Part shown: piece after piece, positions 1-11,280 of the stretch | Numbering within the stretch: position 1 is the stretch's first letter | Layout: every line of letters begins with the position of its first letter | Assembly (NCBI RefSeq): GCF_030035675.1 | Contig: NC_084481.1 | Location: forward strand, 119,005,517-119,069,516 | Source of the DNA: Rhineura floridana | Taxonomy: Eukaryota > Chordata > Lepidosauria > Squamata > Rhineuridae | Direction: 5' to 3' | DNA length: 64,000 bases | Program-made: the position numbers and the translations under genes | The notes under the pieces: model-generated | Seen by the model: the letters and a program-made list of their open reading frames with translations, nothing else | Database searches by the model: none | Told to the model about the DNA's origin: nothing

Positions 1-1130
1 GGTAAGATACTCAGAAGCGTATCAGAATTAAACAGGCATCCTCTGAACGAAGAAGGTTCGTGAAATGGACCTACAAAACTTGTTGAAAAGGATTATTCTA
101 TCAGCTACGCCTTTCTCATGGGCGTGTGTGCCTTTACGCCTTTTCCCAAAGAAAGTGACAAACACTTGTCAAACTATATCCAGAACTAGTCACTCCGCTC
201 AAGAATTCACAGGAGAGAGAAACAAGGAAGAGACCGCAAGACCCAGCATCGACCTAAGCTGTACCCTGAGAATTCAGGAGACTAGAAACCTGAAGAGTTA
301 CAAGCTCTTCCCCACTGAGAAGGCTCACTAGACTGGCCTGACAAATTAATAAAATCAGAAAGCGCTTACCTTCAAATGGAAAGCTTCTAAAGGACCAGTA
401 GACCGGTTGTGGAGGTTTCCTCAGTGTGCGTTTCCAAATCGTAATGGTCTTCAGTGCCCAACGACCGCCTTTTATATCTACCGCCAGGGTAAAAGTGTGT
501 AGGCGGTCAACGAACACCTGCCAGCCAATCAGCATCTCGGTTATCACTATAAAACCAATCCATGATTGACCACGAAACCCCAGCTCCCGAATTACGTCAT
601 CGCCCAGTCACTGAGTATTTCATTCACAAAAAAGTGCCAGTCATTTAGGCACATCTGATAGGTTTATTTGCACTGAGGTCATCGGACAAAGGGGGTGTGG
701 GTGGGAGAAAGAAAAGATAGCCGGAGGGAGGGAACATATTAGACGATTAATGAAATGTAAGGGAAATCATCTCGAGTCATTAATAATATCTAAGCTACCC
801 CATACTCTCACCCCTACAAAATCTACCTATCTTTTTAATGAACAAACTCAAAGGGCAGGTTATTTACTTATTAGAGGCGACATCTACTGCAAAAAATGCT
901 GCATTGCAGAAAAGGGAAGCCGGCAGGTTTCCTTTTTTAAAACGTCTTCATATATTACAATGACCATAGCGATGTTAGTGGATGTGTAGAGAATTCTGCT
1001 CTTCACATTTATTACAGAGTTGGCTTCGGTGAGTCAGATCAGGGCTGTCCTTTCCCCCTAACCCAGCCTAGCGTTTTTCTGTGGAAACACGTTTACAAAG
1101 CATAGCCCTTTTCATTTCATACATTAAATG
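1..1130. other. Unassigned non-coding DNA
   Basis: I recognise no gene or repeat family here. The reading frames are short and look like chance. The stretch is moderately GC-rich toward the 5' end and AT-richer at 740-1000. The window opens with a splice-donor-like GGTAAG, which may be chance because the preceding sequence is not visible. Confidence 0.5.
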
Positions 1131-1136
1131 TCACGT

Positions 1137-1236
1137 GCAGCCCAATCCTACGCCTGCTTACTCGGAAGTAAGTCTCACTGGATTCAACGGGTCTTGCTCC
1201 CAGCTAAGTGTACATAGGATTCCAGTCTTATAATGC
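1137..1236. repeat. Short palindromic squamate-type repeat (AGTAAGTC family)
   Basis: The segment pairs a 'cctgcttactcggaagtaag' half with a roughly mirrored half and ends in 'cataggatt'. Related copies with the same core (GGAGTAAGTCCCATTGAA and ACTTACTTCTGAGTAG) occur at 6693-6790, 8885-8960, 23250-23340, 31655-31730 and 50765-50840. The near-palindromic shape suggests a small non-autonomous DNA transposon. Family assignment is by internal recurrence only. Confidence 0.55.
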
Positions 1237-2031
1237 GATCCGAAACACAGGGAGTGTATATTTAGGATTACAGCTTCACATTATACATAAAGTCCACACG
1301 ATATAGGAGACAAGGCTGACATCCTCTGTACAGTTACTTGGGAGTAAGACCTCAGTTGTGACTAACTTGAGAGTAAGCAGCCATAAGATCATATATTTCT
1401 CTGGGATACCGAATGTGCAAAAAATGGGTTTCCGGTGTAAAATACGTCGAAGGTCTGTTCACTTTAGTATTGGGCTGGAAGAGGCTAACAGAGAAGCCTG
1501 CGGGTTGATGGGAGGGATCAAGGGAAATCCGGCCAAACGTTAAGTCAGTGGGGTTATTCGTGCTGCCTTCAGACCGTTTCACGATTAACCCTTCCATATG
1601 CACCGAAGGAAGCCGCGACGCTGAAGCTTTTAAACCCACGTTTTTGCAACATCCCAGGCAGACTAGGCAGAAAACCAGAGGCAGCCTGATTACCATAACC
1701 AATTAAATCAATGGGGTTTGAATCAATGGGGGAAATCCTCCACCTTAGAGGTGCGTATGATCGAACTGTAAGAAAGGCGTCTCCTGCTCGCCCAGGACAA
1801 CTCTCCGGACAGTGGCCCCAGGAAAATCCTGAAGCAAATGATCGATTGTGTGCAATGAAAGTAATGACACTTTTTCTTTTCTGCCCGTGTGCCTGACTAC
1901 TTGATAAGACAAGGAAGCAATGAGACGACCGGAGGGGCTGGAGTCCCCTGAGGAACGGTGTCAGCAGGAAGAAGCCGGGCGGCTTGAGTTCAGGTCTAGC
2001 GTGTCGAGAATTCCCCCTTCCTTTCTTGCGG

Positions 2032-2056
2032 ATGTTTGTTTGTTTGTTTGTTTGAA
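2032..2056. repeat. (TTTG)n microsatellite
   Basis: About five units of TTTG sit at the left edge of the CpG-rich tract. Confidence 0.85.
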
Positions 2057-3647
2057 TACACATCCTTCCCCAAATGGGACCGTTTCTTCCACAACCTGGT
2101 CGGTTTTTGAATATGTACTGCCTTTAACTTGTTTCTGGCGGGAAAGTATTGACCATTCTCCGCAGTTTCGAATGGCATTATACAGTTATGAATATACATT
2201 GAAGATCTCTGCACTATAGAGATCCACCGCCAACCTTTCCAGCGGATTTGCTCGGCGGAGATGCGGTGCAGAGCGGGGAATGCAATGCCGGGAGGAGAGA
2301 GACGCAGCATTCCTTAGCGGTGGGAAGTGACACGAGGGCAGTGAGTTCCCGCAGGGAATTGATCAGGGCGTCCCCAGTCAGCCTGTGCAAGCCCCGAATC
2401 TGGAGAGGAGCCACTGTTGAGCGCCTGGTATCCGACGTGACTCAGTCACTCGGTGCCAAGAGCCCCAGAGGTGTCCGTGATCGACTGCCTTAATGGGAAA
2501 TTGCATTGGCAAGAGCCCCGCTGGGAGCAGCGGCTCCCGAAGCTCCTGCTGCAGGAGTCCGACACTGACTCGCCTTCCCAGTCTCCCCACCCCATCCCAC
2601 CGCCTCTCCTTCTGTTCCGGGGTTGAAGTGGTCACGTTTCGCCCGGCAGATCTCCAGCTGCTTCGCTAAGCACCCGGCACTTGGAGCGAAAAGCGCAACG
2701 TCCGCAGCGGAGGTGGAGAAGCCGCGGGTGGCTAGCGGCAAGGGGCAAATCAATCACACTTCAAGGGACTCTTAGTCATTGTCTAGCAGCTGCGGAGTCG
2801 TGCCTGGCGCTTGGACACCTGCTCCACTCAGGATGTTTGGATTTGCTGGCTCTCCTAGACATAACATGCCGCGCGCCGACTCCCGCCTGAAAAAGGAGAA
2901 AGACAAAAGGGGCGCGGGCGGAGAGGGGTGCGCGCTTTCGCCTCTGGAAGGGGTGTTCTTTTTTTTTCTCGAGGGGACTCATCAGTCCGGATGTCTCGCA
3001 GTCAGCGGGCGATCAATCTGTCCTCTATCCATCGACAGACAGCGAGTTATAGACATGTTTTTACATCCTTCCATTTGCACCCGCCCCAATAAACGTTGCA
3101 TTGCATCTTCACCCCTGAATGAAGTTGTATTCCTTCCCCCGCCCGCCCCCCAGTTGTACGATTAAAAGGATTGCTGGATTGTAAATCATTCTTTAGCTGG
3201 ACTTTGTGTCGAATTTGCTGTCGGCACGTGGGGGCGGGCAGCGAGAGCGAGAGATGTTGCCGTTACAAGTCCGGAGGCACCTCGCCTCTCCCACCAGCCG
3301 CGCTTTCGCCATTGCTAAAGTAAAGAGCATGTCAGAGCCATCGTTCTTAAGCTTGGCAGAGGTTCAGGAGGGGCTCCCCGTGGTCCTGGGGGTCAGCTCT
3401 GACCTCTTTGTGCCTGGCGCGGTGATTCGATGTGCAGGTGAACCGGGGGCTGCGGGAAGGGGTGGGGAGGGGGTTTCAGTGGGAAATGCCCTCCGCGGGC
3501 ATAGGACACATCCATCAGTTTGATTGCTTCTACTGAAGGTGAAACATCGTGGGGTCTGTTTCCCTCCGGAGGCTCCTGGGCGCCGAAACCCTTTCACTGC
3601 CTTTCATGGACAGTTTCTATTTGTTTTAGGGCACGGGGCGGCGGGAG

Positions 3648-3716
3648 CCAATATAGTCTGGGCGGCAGATAACGAAAGTGTGGAATAATGATCGTCCCCG
3701 AGCATCATTATAAAAG
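3648..3716 (+). promoter_or_regulatory. CCAAT plus TATA core promoter of an unidentified gene
   Basis: A CCAAT box at 3648-3652 is followed 57 bases later by TATAAAAG at 3709-3716. GC-box-like GGGCGG and GGGGCGGGG motifs lie beside both. The spacing is that of a genuine RNA polymerase II promoter and predicts a start site near 3740. A TATA promoter inside a CpG-rich tract fits a regulated gene. In amniotes the calcitonin/CGRP gene lies upstream of CYP2R1 in the same orientation, which would fit the position, but that link is inference only. Confidence 0.55.
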
Positions 3717-3739
3717 GGGCGGGGGACGCTGCGATATTT

Positions 3740-3998
3740 CTCTGCTCCCAACCCGAACAAGTTGACGAGACCCAACGGGGTAATTTCTAAGGAGCTCTTT
3801 TTCCAGAGGGTGACAACCAAGCCAATAAAGGGAGGGAAGGGAAAAGACGGAAGACGACAGTGGACGCCGCTACTCCCGCCGCCGCCGCCGCCGCCGCCGC
3901 CGCCTTCTGTCAAACCGTGTAGCCGCCACAGGCAGCCTGTAGCGTTCCACACAGAATGTCAATGACTGAGCCCATTCCCCTCTCGGTTCAAACAAAAA
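3740..3998 (+). other. Candidate first exon of an unidentified gene
   Basis: Downstream of the TATA box about 215 bases of putative 5' leader, including a (CCG)n run, lead to ATG at 3956 (a second ATG is at 3962). The frame reads MSMTEPIPLSVQTK and meets a strong donor, AAAAA|GTGAGT, at 3999. Beyond the donor this frame soon hits a stop, as expected for an intron. The exon could equally be wholly non-coding. I do not recognise the peptide and found no matching second exon, so both gene identity and coding status are open. Confidence 0.3.
3876..3904. repeat. (CCG)n trinucleotide repeat
   Basis: About nine to ten CCG units lie in the putative 5' leader of the candidate exon. Such repeats are common in GC-rich 5' untranslated regions and can vary in length. 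Confidence 0.9.
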
Positions 3999-4020
3999 GT
4001 GAGTGCCGCTAGCATTCGGG

Positions 4021-5097
4021 CGGTTCTCATTTTCTCACAGACTGAAACCACCAGTGAAAAAAGTAAATGCATTTTCCTTTTTAAAAAATTAGGTTTAGAA
4101 CCAGGATTGAACGGGAAATAAAAGGAAACCTTGCATCTATACTATTATTAGTCTGAACATTTTTCTTTCTCGGCAGTGTATGGCATGACGTGCGCGCCCA
4201 GTCGCCTACACGGGAGCCTAAAGTTAGCCTAAAGTTAACTGAACGAATTAGTTAAGTGGTTTGATGTTTCTAGGGAATTGCTAGATGTTTAGTGGTTATG
4301 CTGAAGAAGGCTCAATCCGCAACCCATGGTTACTCTGGAATAGTCCGATTAGATGCAACCGGAATTATCTGGAATATATAGATTGTGATTGTGTAAAGCT
4401 GAGAATGCACTTGCTTGAGAGTAAAATCCTGCTGAATTTAGTGTTGGTGTTTTCTGAATAAATGGGCAAAGGATCGCGCTGCACATCATTTAGGGGACCT
4501 TACAATCCTATGCACACTTTCTTGATCAGAAGTCTAATTGAACAGTGAGATCTACTTCTGTGTAAAGATGCGCGTTTCCCCAGCCATTGTATTTGGAGAG
4601 AGGAAATTTTCTATAAACAAAAATTTGGCATTTGCATGATCAACCTCGAAAAACCAATACAACAGAAAATACGATGCCAATTAATATTAGCAAAAAGCGA
4701 AAGGACCACATAAGGCTCAGCATGAGGGTCCCCAGTTTTTTTCCTCCTTCAGAGACTCAGGTGCCTTTAAAACCTGGTAACAAACAGAAATCCAGCAGCT
4801 AAAATTTCCCACCATTTCATCTGCTGAGTTTTTTCAGGTCACGCAATTGTTAGGGCACAGGAGCCCCGGCAGGAGGAAAAAAAGTTGGCTGCCCTACTCG
4901 CAATATACAGACTGCTCCTGCCGATCCTGGCTAAGGAAATCGGCAATTATATTGGACTAACAACGCAATCCTGACCGTGCCTACTCAGAAGTGTATACTT
5001 TTCAATCAAATGGGACTTCGTCCCTATGTATGTGGAAAGAAGTCTTTAGCCTAAGTTGGTACAGTAAAATATGTCGTCTGCAATCTTTAAATTGCCT
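4021..5097. other. Unassigned non-coding DNA
   Basis: The sequence is AT-richer than the CpG tract and has no recognisable exon. A fragment near 4960-5065 resembles the short AGTAAG-type repeat family. I searched this stretch by eye for calcitonin or CGRP coding sequence and saw none. Confidence 0.45.
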
Positions 5098-5220
5098 GCG
5101 TACACACCATAGGTTATTTCCCCAAAGAATCCTGGAAACTGTAGTTTACCCCTCGCAGAACTACGGTTCCCAGGATTCTTCGGGGTAAATAATACACTTC
5201 AAATGTATGGCGTGAGGGCG
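5098..5220. mobile_element. Foldback MITE (CCCAGGATTCTT family)
   Basis: The arm at 5112-5147 (ccccaaagaatcctgg...ctgtagttt) is the reverse complement, with few mismatches, of the arm at 5158-5195 (actacggttcccaggattct...). The outer ends also pair loosely (acaccat and atggcgtg). The same family occurs in longer form at 33085-33377. No transposase is present, so this is a non-autonomous DNA transposon, most likely of hAT type. No clean target duplication was identified. Confidence 0.65.
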
Positions 5221-6238
5221 GTTGCCATAGTAGAATCCCAGGAAGCTTTAACTCACATATCTCTTGAGAGGGATTTATTTATTTATTTATCCAACCATCC
5301 ATCCATTTACCTCTTCTGCATCAACAAACATCCTCCGTTTAGACACAGAAATAACATTCCTAGTCCTTTTAAAGTCATGACAAAACTCAGACTGAACTTT
5401 AATGGAGTGACCCTCCTAGGATAAGCTCGGTACTGCATGCCCTGAGCTTTCTCATAAGGTAAGACGAGGATTCCACACACACCTAGTCGGATGCTCACTG
5501 ATCCAAGACTCTGTTTCTCAGAATATTAATAGTTGATTGTCAGGCGCCTGTTAGTAGCTTAAAAGTGGCTAACGCAGAATTCCCACAACTGGAATCCCAA
5601 GCAAGGTTACAAATGAGTGTTGAATTTAATCCCAGGTACACAATGAAAAATGGTTGGAAGATCAAGGGAGCCAGAGTCTTCCCAGCCCCCCTTGAATCTC
5701 TCAAAGGCACTGGGGTCTTGTGTCAAAGCAGTAACAAGGATTTGCAGGATGGGATTGTCAGGTTTGACAGAGAGGTTAAGCAATCTCCCTGAAAGAGTTA
5801 GATGTGTGTGTCATTTAAGGAAGGGGGGTTGGGGGAAGAACAACCTATCTGAGAAATACTCATTAAACCGAGATGCACTTGAGCCAACAGGAGGATAACT
5901 CCTTGGGATGAGCAGCCACCTGACCAGTCCTCAGAAATGAGCAATGCCCAGTGGGGATGAGATGCAGAGGCATCGCCTTTGGGGAGTTTACCAAGATGTC
6001 TTAGTAGTGTGCAGCATGGGTTGGACCTAGGAGCTGAGATTTAGGATCCCACAACCCACGCCCCCCCAAGGCTCACCCCCCAGAAAATGGCAGAAGAAGG
6101 GAGCAGCTGCAAACAGGCCCTGCTCCCCACAACATCCTTCCTTCTTTTCTTTAAACAAACAAACAAAAATTACAGGCATGGCATAGTGAGCAGGGCATGC
6201 AAATGGTTACAGATGTTCATTTTATTGCTTTTACTTTA

Positions 6239-6275
<37 letters not shown>

Positions 6276-6690
6276 TATATGTAAATTTATCCTTTTCTAC
6301 AACAAAAAGGTGCTTGTTCCCAAGTAAATGTGCTTAACATCAGGATAGCAAAAGCAAAGCCCATTTTATTCTTGCTGCAAGGTATGATCTAAGGGGGTTT
6401 AAAATGAGAAACTACACATGCTCAGAGTATTCTTTTTTTTTTTAATCAGGATTGGCAAACTGCTTTTTCTTTGTTTTTGTTTTGCTTTGTTGTTCTTTGC
6501 TGTAGTATATTACAAATGTAAGAGCCGGCATGAAGCATGAAATGGAGACTCAGCAGGAGAAGAGAAATATTAATTGTGCTTCACAACTGAAGAAAAGTGC
6601 ATGGTGTCCATTATGCCCAGGGTCTAAAATTACCTAGCTGCACCACTGAGCGGGCAATCTTGGTAGGGTTCTTATTTCTCTTCCCAAATT
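5221..6690. other. Unassigned non-coding DNA
   Basis: Apart from the (AC)n run and a short ATTT run near 5275-5292, I recognise no gene or repeat family here. Confidence 0.4.
6244..6273. repeat. (AC)n microsatellite
   Basis: About fifteen uninterrupted AC dinucleotides within AT-rich DNA. Confidence 0.95.
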
Positions 6691-6692
6691 AA

Positions 6693-6790
6693 GGCTGCAG
6701 TTGTATACCCACTTACCTCAGAGTAAGGCCCACTGAATTCAGTGGAATTTACTTCTGAGTAGATATACCTATGATTAGGTTGTAAGCACT
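6693..6790. repeat. Short palindromic repeat (AGTAAGTC family)
   Basis: The halves cttacctcagagtaag and ttacttctgagtag are inverted around a short centre with caatgg-like sequence. It is the clearest copy of the family also seen at 1137, 8885, 23250, 31655 and 50765. Confidence 0.6.
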
Positions 6791-7200
6791 ACAGCAGTTT
6801 AAACAATCTCTCTCTGTGTGTGTGTGCTCTGTCTCTGAAGTCTTCCAAAGCCTTTCTTTTTCACATCTCTTTAAGCCCTTATACAAAGATCAGAAGGACC
6901 CAACTATTGGGCAAGATGGATGGGGAAAATGTAGTTCCTTCTTTGATTATTATTTTAAAAGGGGGGGGAGTCTGGACATTACGTATATCTCAATTTAGGA
7001 CATTTGGTTTGATTAAATAACCTTTTGGTCCCTTCCAATTCTAAATCCATTAAGCTGTATGCAGTTTGTGTTGCTGTGTGTAATTGTGTGCTTAATTTCG
7101 TTTAAAGCAGCACAACAGCAAGCAGAGAGTAACAGCAGATGTTGAAATGTGAGTGTGCCAGTGTGTGTGTGTGTTTACCTAAGAAAGCAGGCTTTTACCC

Positions 7201-7790
7201 TGCATCAGGATCACTGAGACTTGAGACTTAGTAAAATAAGAAAAGCTAGTTTATTTATAGAAATACATAGTAGATAGAAAGGCATACCTAGTTCTAACTA
7301 ACTAACTAAGTTGGAGGCATAACACCAAGGGGAAGGAGTTAGCCCCATAGAGCAGAGACAAAGGGATGTCTCTGGGACAGTCAGAGAAGAAGGTGGAAAG
7401 GGCAGAAGGAGGAGGGGCAGGTAAGCTTCCCTGAAGACATAACAGTCTAGCGACAGAAGGAAGTCAGTCAGAGCATCACAGGTAAAGGTAGTCAACCCTA
7501 GCCATCTGGAGGACCCTAACTCTATCTCCCTTCTAAAACAAAAGAACAAAACAGGAGTTGCTCTTACCCCACTTCCAACAGTTTGTTTCTGAGTAACCAT
7601 GATAGTAATGTTATGTGCTATAGCCATTTGACCTCTTATCAAGGCGAAGTTCTCAAGTTTGCTATCCACTGCACATTCAACAGAGACCTTCAGCCAATCA
7701 CAGCTTTCTGATTAGTACACCTGAATGATGCACATGTTAGCAATAATTCTCTAGAAAACTTCCAAGATCTTCTCTGCTGTTCCAACATGT
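7201..7790 (-). mobile_element. Possible antisense LTR fossil
   Basis: Read on the minus strand, this segment has an AATAAA signal followed about 50 bases later by an end reading ...CTGATGCA. A plausible TG start lies near 7787. That is the U3-R-U5 order of a long terminal repeat. I could not find matching flanking duplications, so the family (endogenous retrovirus-like or gypsy) and the limits are uncertain. It appears old and degraded, with no internal coding region. Confidence 0.3.
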
Positions 7791-8037
7791 CCTCAGCTTG
7801 TATGTGACTGTTCTCACATTATCATATGTACATCTTTGGCCATTTTCTGGTGATTACCTATACGACTGGTTGATTATAGGAAACTTTCCAATTCTACAAA
7901 ACGATTCTCCAGAAAATAAAAGATATATAAAATATGTAAACAAATAAAAACATTCCTGTTACTAAATTCAAAAAGAAACAATGCATCTATGTTCTCTGTT
8001 TACATCATATATTAAATGTTATACTATTATATCTTAT

Positions 8038-8692
8038 TGTTGCGCTGCAGCCAACTCAGAAGGGACAGGAAGGGGGGAGGCATGAGTTAGCGTAGGGGGA
8101 GGCACCTCCGCAGCCAGAAGAAGCAGAGTTGGGGATTGTTGTGTCTGAGCAGGATCGTGCGGGAGGGGGGCAGCCTGCTCTCCAGCCAGTTCCCACGAGT
8201 AACGCCCTTTCCGAGGAGCCGAGCGCACCGCCCCCAGTTGATGCAGAGGACTTGTGGGGGGAAGCTTCAGAGTCAGTGCCAGCTCCTCCTTTACCAAGCA
8301 GTTCCCAGGAGGATTCCAGTGTGGCACCGCCCCCTGACCTCGAGCCGTTGCTCGGGAGCAGGTGTCTTCAGATGAGCTGTTGGATGCGCGTCCCCTGTCT
8401 CCTCGTTCCTGTCGCCGGGAGAAACGGACAGGGCAAAGACAGGAATTACAAAGGAGTCAGAGATTACGTTCGAAAACATGTCCTATATAAGCCTGTCGCT
8501 CCCAGTGGGGGGTCGTTGAGTCAACTTCCTTCACACGCTGCAGAGCATGTCTAGAGTATAGTTAGGGACTCTAGTGAGTTAGCGTAGGGTTTCCTATGAA
8601 GCGCAATGCCTTTGATGTATCCATTACTCTAATAAAACGAGATTTACTTGCACACACACTCCAGCCTCATTCTTTCGGCTCTGGACGGGACA
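8038..8692 (+). mobile_element. Solo LTR (gypsy/ERV-like), 655 bp, with 5-bp target duplication
   Basis: The element begins TGTTGCG and ends GGGACA, and is flanked on both sides by CTTAT (8033-8037 and 8693-8697). Within it are a TATA box (CTATATAAG, near 8480) and an AATAAA signal near 8632, giving the U3-R-U5 order of an LTR on the + strand. The 5-bp duplication and TG...CA ends fit Ty3/gypsy or endogenous retrovirus LTRs. No internal region is present, so it is a solo LTR left by recombination between two LTRs. The exact duplication and clear signals suggest moderate to young age. A proline-rich open frame of about 140 codons lies inside the LTR. I assign no function to it. Confidence 0.8.
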
Positions 8693-8884
8693 CTTATCTA
8701 TGTCATTTTCACATTTGCACTAATCTATATACAATTTTAATTGTTAAATAATTCACCAGCTCAATCCAATTCATATCAACCAATTCACTGTTTCTAACAC
8801 AACTCTATTTTTAAAAAATTAAAAAAATGTTTACCATACTTATTCCTCTCTTCTTTAAATTTCATCCAATCTGTCAATTCAATA

Positions 8885-8960
8885 TTTATAGGTGCAATCC
8901 TATACACACTTTGAACTCAATGGGACTAATTTCTGAATATAATTACATAGGACAATGTTG
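8885..8960. repeat. Short palindromic repeat (AGTAAGTC family)
   Basis: It contains gcaatcctatacacact, caatgggact and ataggac-type ends like the other copies, but one arm is shortened. Confidence 0.45.
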
Positions 8961-9420
8961 TCAGGGTCTAATACTATACTTGAGATCTGCTACTAACTCA
9001 CACCAATGTAGAAGGCCCTGAGGAAAGGGACAATGATGGCACAGAATAGGACAGTGAATCTTTTTTTCAAGGGCCACATTCCTTTCAAGGCAACCTTCTG
9101 GGGACCACATGCCAGTGGTAGGTGGGGCCAGAGGCAAAAATGGGCAGAGCAAGGAATATGACCAATGGGAAAGGATTGGGAGTTGGAGCCCAACAACATC
9201 TGGAGGGCACCATGTTGGCATTGGACTCGAAGGAGGGGCAGGAACTGCATCCGTGGAGGAGCTGGGCATGGGAGTTTGGGGTCTGCCAGAACCCCCCTCC
9301 ACTACTCTCCCTTCCTCTTGCTTCCCAAGGAACCTCATCTGACTCCACATCCCGATCTAGCTCCTTCTCAGCCTAGGGCACAACAGTCTTGAGCCAGCCC
9401 TAAGAACATTAGCTTGTTTT

Positions 9421-9540
9421 TTAAATCAAGGGTGGACAACTTTTGACTCTCCAGATGTTGTTGGACTGCATCTCCCAGCATCCCTTACCATTGGTCATGC
9501 TGGCTGGGGCTGATGGAAATTTGGAGTCCAATGATATCCG
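9421..9540. repeat. Interspersed repeat, hAT-like (GTTGTTGGACT family)
   Basis: The core 'agatgttgttggact' followed by 'tcatgctggctggggctgat' recurs at 14482-14600 with similar order and spacing, so this is a dispersed repeat. The terminal sequences suggest a non-autonomous DNA transposon, but I could not define complete ends. The DNA just before it (about 9040-9390) may be another degenerate repeat copy. Confidence 0.5.
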
Positions 9541-9599
9541 TGTTGGAATGAATGAGCTATACATGGGCAGAAGGGGGTACACAGCAAGCAGAGGGAAGT

Positions 9600-11280
9600 C
9601 CAGCCACAGGTCACTACACAAGCAGACAGGGCCACTGAACAAGAATCCAGACGCTCATTTTGAATCAACAGAGGAGTCCCACCTATACGACTGTCCTACC
9701 TTGCAAGAGCAGCAACAGTGCATGAGCTGTCAACTTGGGAAGAAATTGAGAGAATGCTACAGCTGAAGCATGCGGGTGGAAGAAGGCTGTACAAGAGTAA
9801 ATAGATACACTACACCAGAACCAAATCTGGACTCTCACAGAACTGTCTGCCAGCAAGAAGGCCATTAGTTGCAAATGGGTCTTCAAAGCCAAGCCAGTTA
9901 TAGAAGGGCAGATACAATTATATAAAGCAAGGCTCGTAGCCAAAGGCTTTTCACAAAGACATGGAGAAGATTACAATGAGACATTCGCTCCAGTAGTGAA
10001 ATACACCACAATAAAGACATTCTTAAGTATTGCAGCATCACACAAAATGCATGTTGAACATCTGGATGTAAAGACTGAATTCTTACATGGAGAAATTGAG
10101 GAGGAGATCTACATGGAACTGCCTCCTGGATTTAGAGGAACAGGGAATGAGGAACTTGTCTCTAAACTTCAGAAAAGCTTGTATGGTCTGAAGCAAGCTG
10201 CCAGAGCATGGAATGTAAGACTGAGCCAGTTACTTATTAGAGAAGGTTCCAGCTAGAGTGAGCTTGATCCCTATCTCTACACACAATACAGAAATGGCAA
10301 TTGGATTTATCTAGTGATTTATGTTGATGATTTACTCTTTGGCTGCGAGAACAGAACTGATTGTGAGGACATTGTACACCACTAAAGCCAAGAGACAGAG
10401 ATAAAATGCCTGGGAGAAGTTGCCTACTATTTTGGGATCCAGACAGAACGAGAGGAAGATAGGAACTATCTCCTCAACCAAAAATAAAAGAGCCAAGAAC
10501 CTCTTGAGTACCTAGGGCTTACAGAAGCTTATACAACAGCAATGCTCATGGACACAAATTGAGGGGAAGGAGACAGTGAACCCCTTCCACAGAATGAAGA
10601 ATACAGGACAGCCATATGAAAGCTGCTGTACCTAGCTACCACAGCCAGACCAGACATAGCCACAGCTGTAGGGATTCTGTGTAGGAGTACCAATTCACCT
10701 ACAAACAGATACTGGGGTGCTGTGAAGAGTGGCCAGATATGTAAAGGGGACCGCACATCTGAAACTAAGGTTGCAGGCCACCAAGAGTCCCACACTAGTA
10801 GCTTACACTGATGCAGACTGGGCTAGGGACCCTGTGAGTTGCAAATCTACTAGTGGTTATTTGTTCTTCTATAGAGACATAGCAATTGGCTGGATTAGCA
10901 GGAAGCATCCAACTGTAGCAGCCTCATTGACTGAAGCAGAGTACATTTCAGCTGCCCTAGCATGCCAAGAACTAAAACAGCTATCTGACTTACTAAAGGA
11001 CTTTGGAATAGATGAGCCTAAGCCAATGCAGATCCTGGAAGACAACCAAAGATGCCTAAAGATTTCTCAAACGGAGAAAAACAGTGCATGCACTCAGTAA
11101 ACTGATGTGGAATATCACATAATAAAAGACTTGTACAAGGAAGGACTCGTTGAGATGCAGTATTGTCCAAAGAAAGACATGATAGTAGATATTCTTGCTA
11201 AGACACTTCTTAGAGACCAGTTTCAGCTTCTGCAAGACAAGATGCACCTTGTGGACTTGACCAAGCATGGTTAAGAAGGG
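9600..11280 (+). mobile_element. Ty1/copia LTR retrotransposon fossil, pol region
   Basis: Copia-type reverse transcriptase is recognisable (motifs such as KWVFKAK, ARLVAKGF, LDVKTEFLHG and LYGLKQAARAW). It is followed by the RNase H region (YTDADWARD, TSGYLF, LTEAEY). The order of parts is that of copia pol. The left part of the element, including a 5' LTR, gag and integrase, is missing or not recognisable. The coding region is broken several times and is not functional. Copia elements are rare in vertebrates but known in squamates. The level of decay suggests a moderately old insertion. Confidence 0.85.

Larger units (their letters stand above)
1440..4020. promoter_or_regulatory. CpG-rich tract, probable CpG island
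   Basis: CpG dinucleotides and G+C are clearly denser here than in the flanking AT-rich DNA, especially at 2210-2560, 2640-2960 and 3200-3910. Long overlapping frames occur on both strands, as expected in GC-rich DNA. None resembles a known protein, so I do not call them genes. The tract ends in a classical core promoter at 3648-3716. It is best read as the 5' regulatory region of a gene on the + strand. I estimated the boundaries by eye. Confidence 0.6.

Noticed and set aside
1569-3600. Long open frames on both strands in the CpG-rich tract
   Set aside because: They overlap on opposite strands, lack conserved motifs and are explained by high G+C, which makes stop codons rare.
3626-3952. Minus-strand frame with a glycine run
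   Set aside because: The glycine run is just the reverse reading of the (CCG)n repeat.
8129-8554. Host protein-coding gene in the solo LTR
   Set aside because: The frame lies wholly within the LTR, between its U3 and R signals, and matches no host protein that I know.
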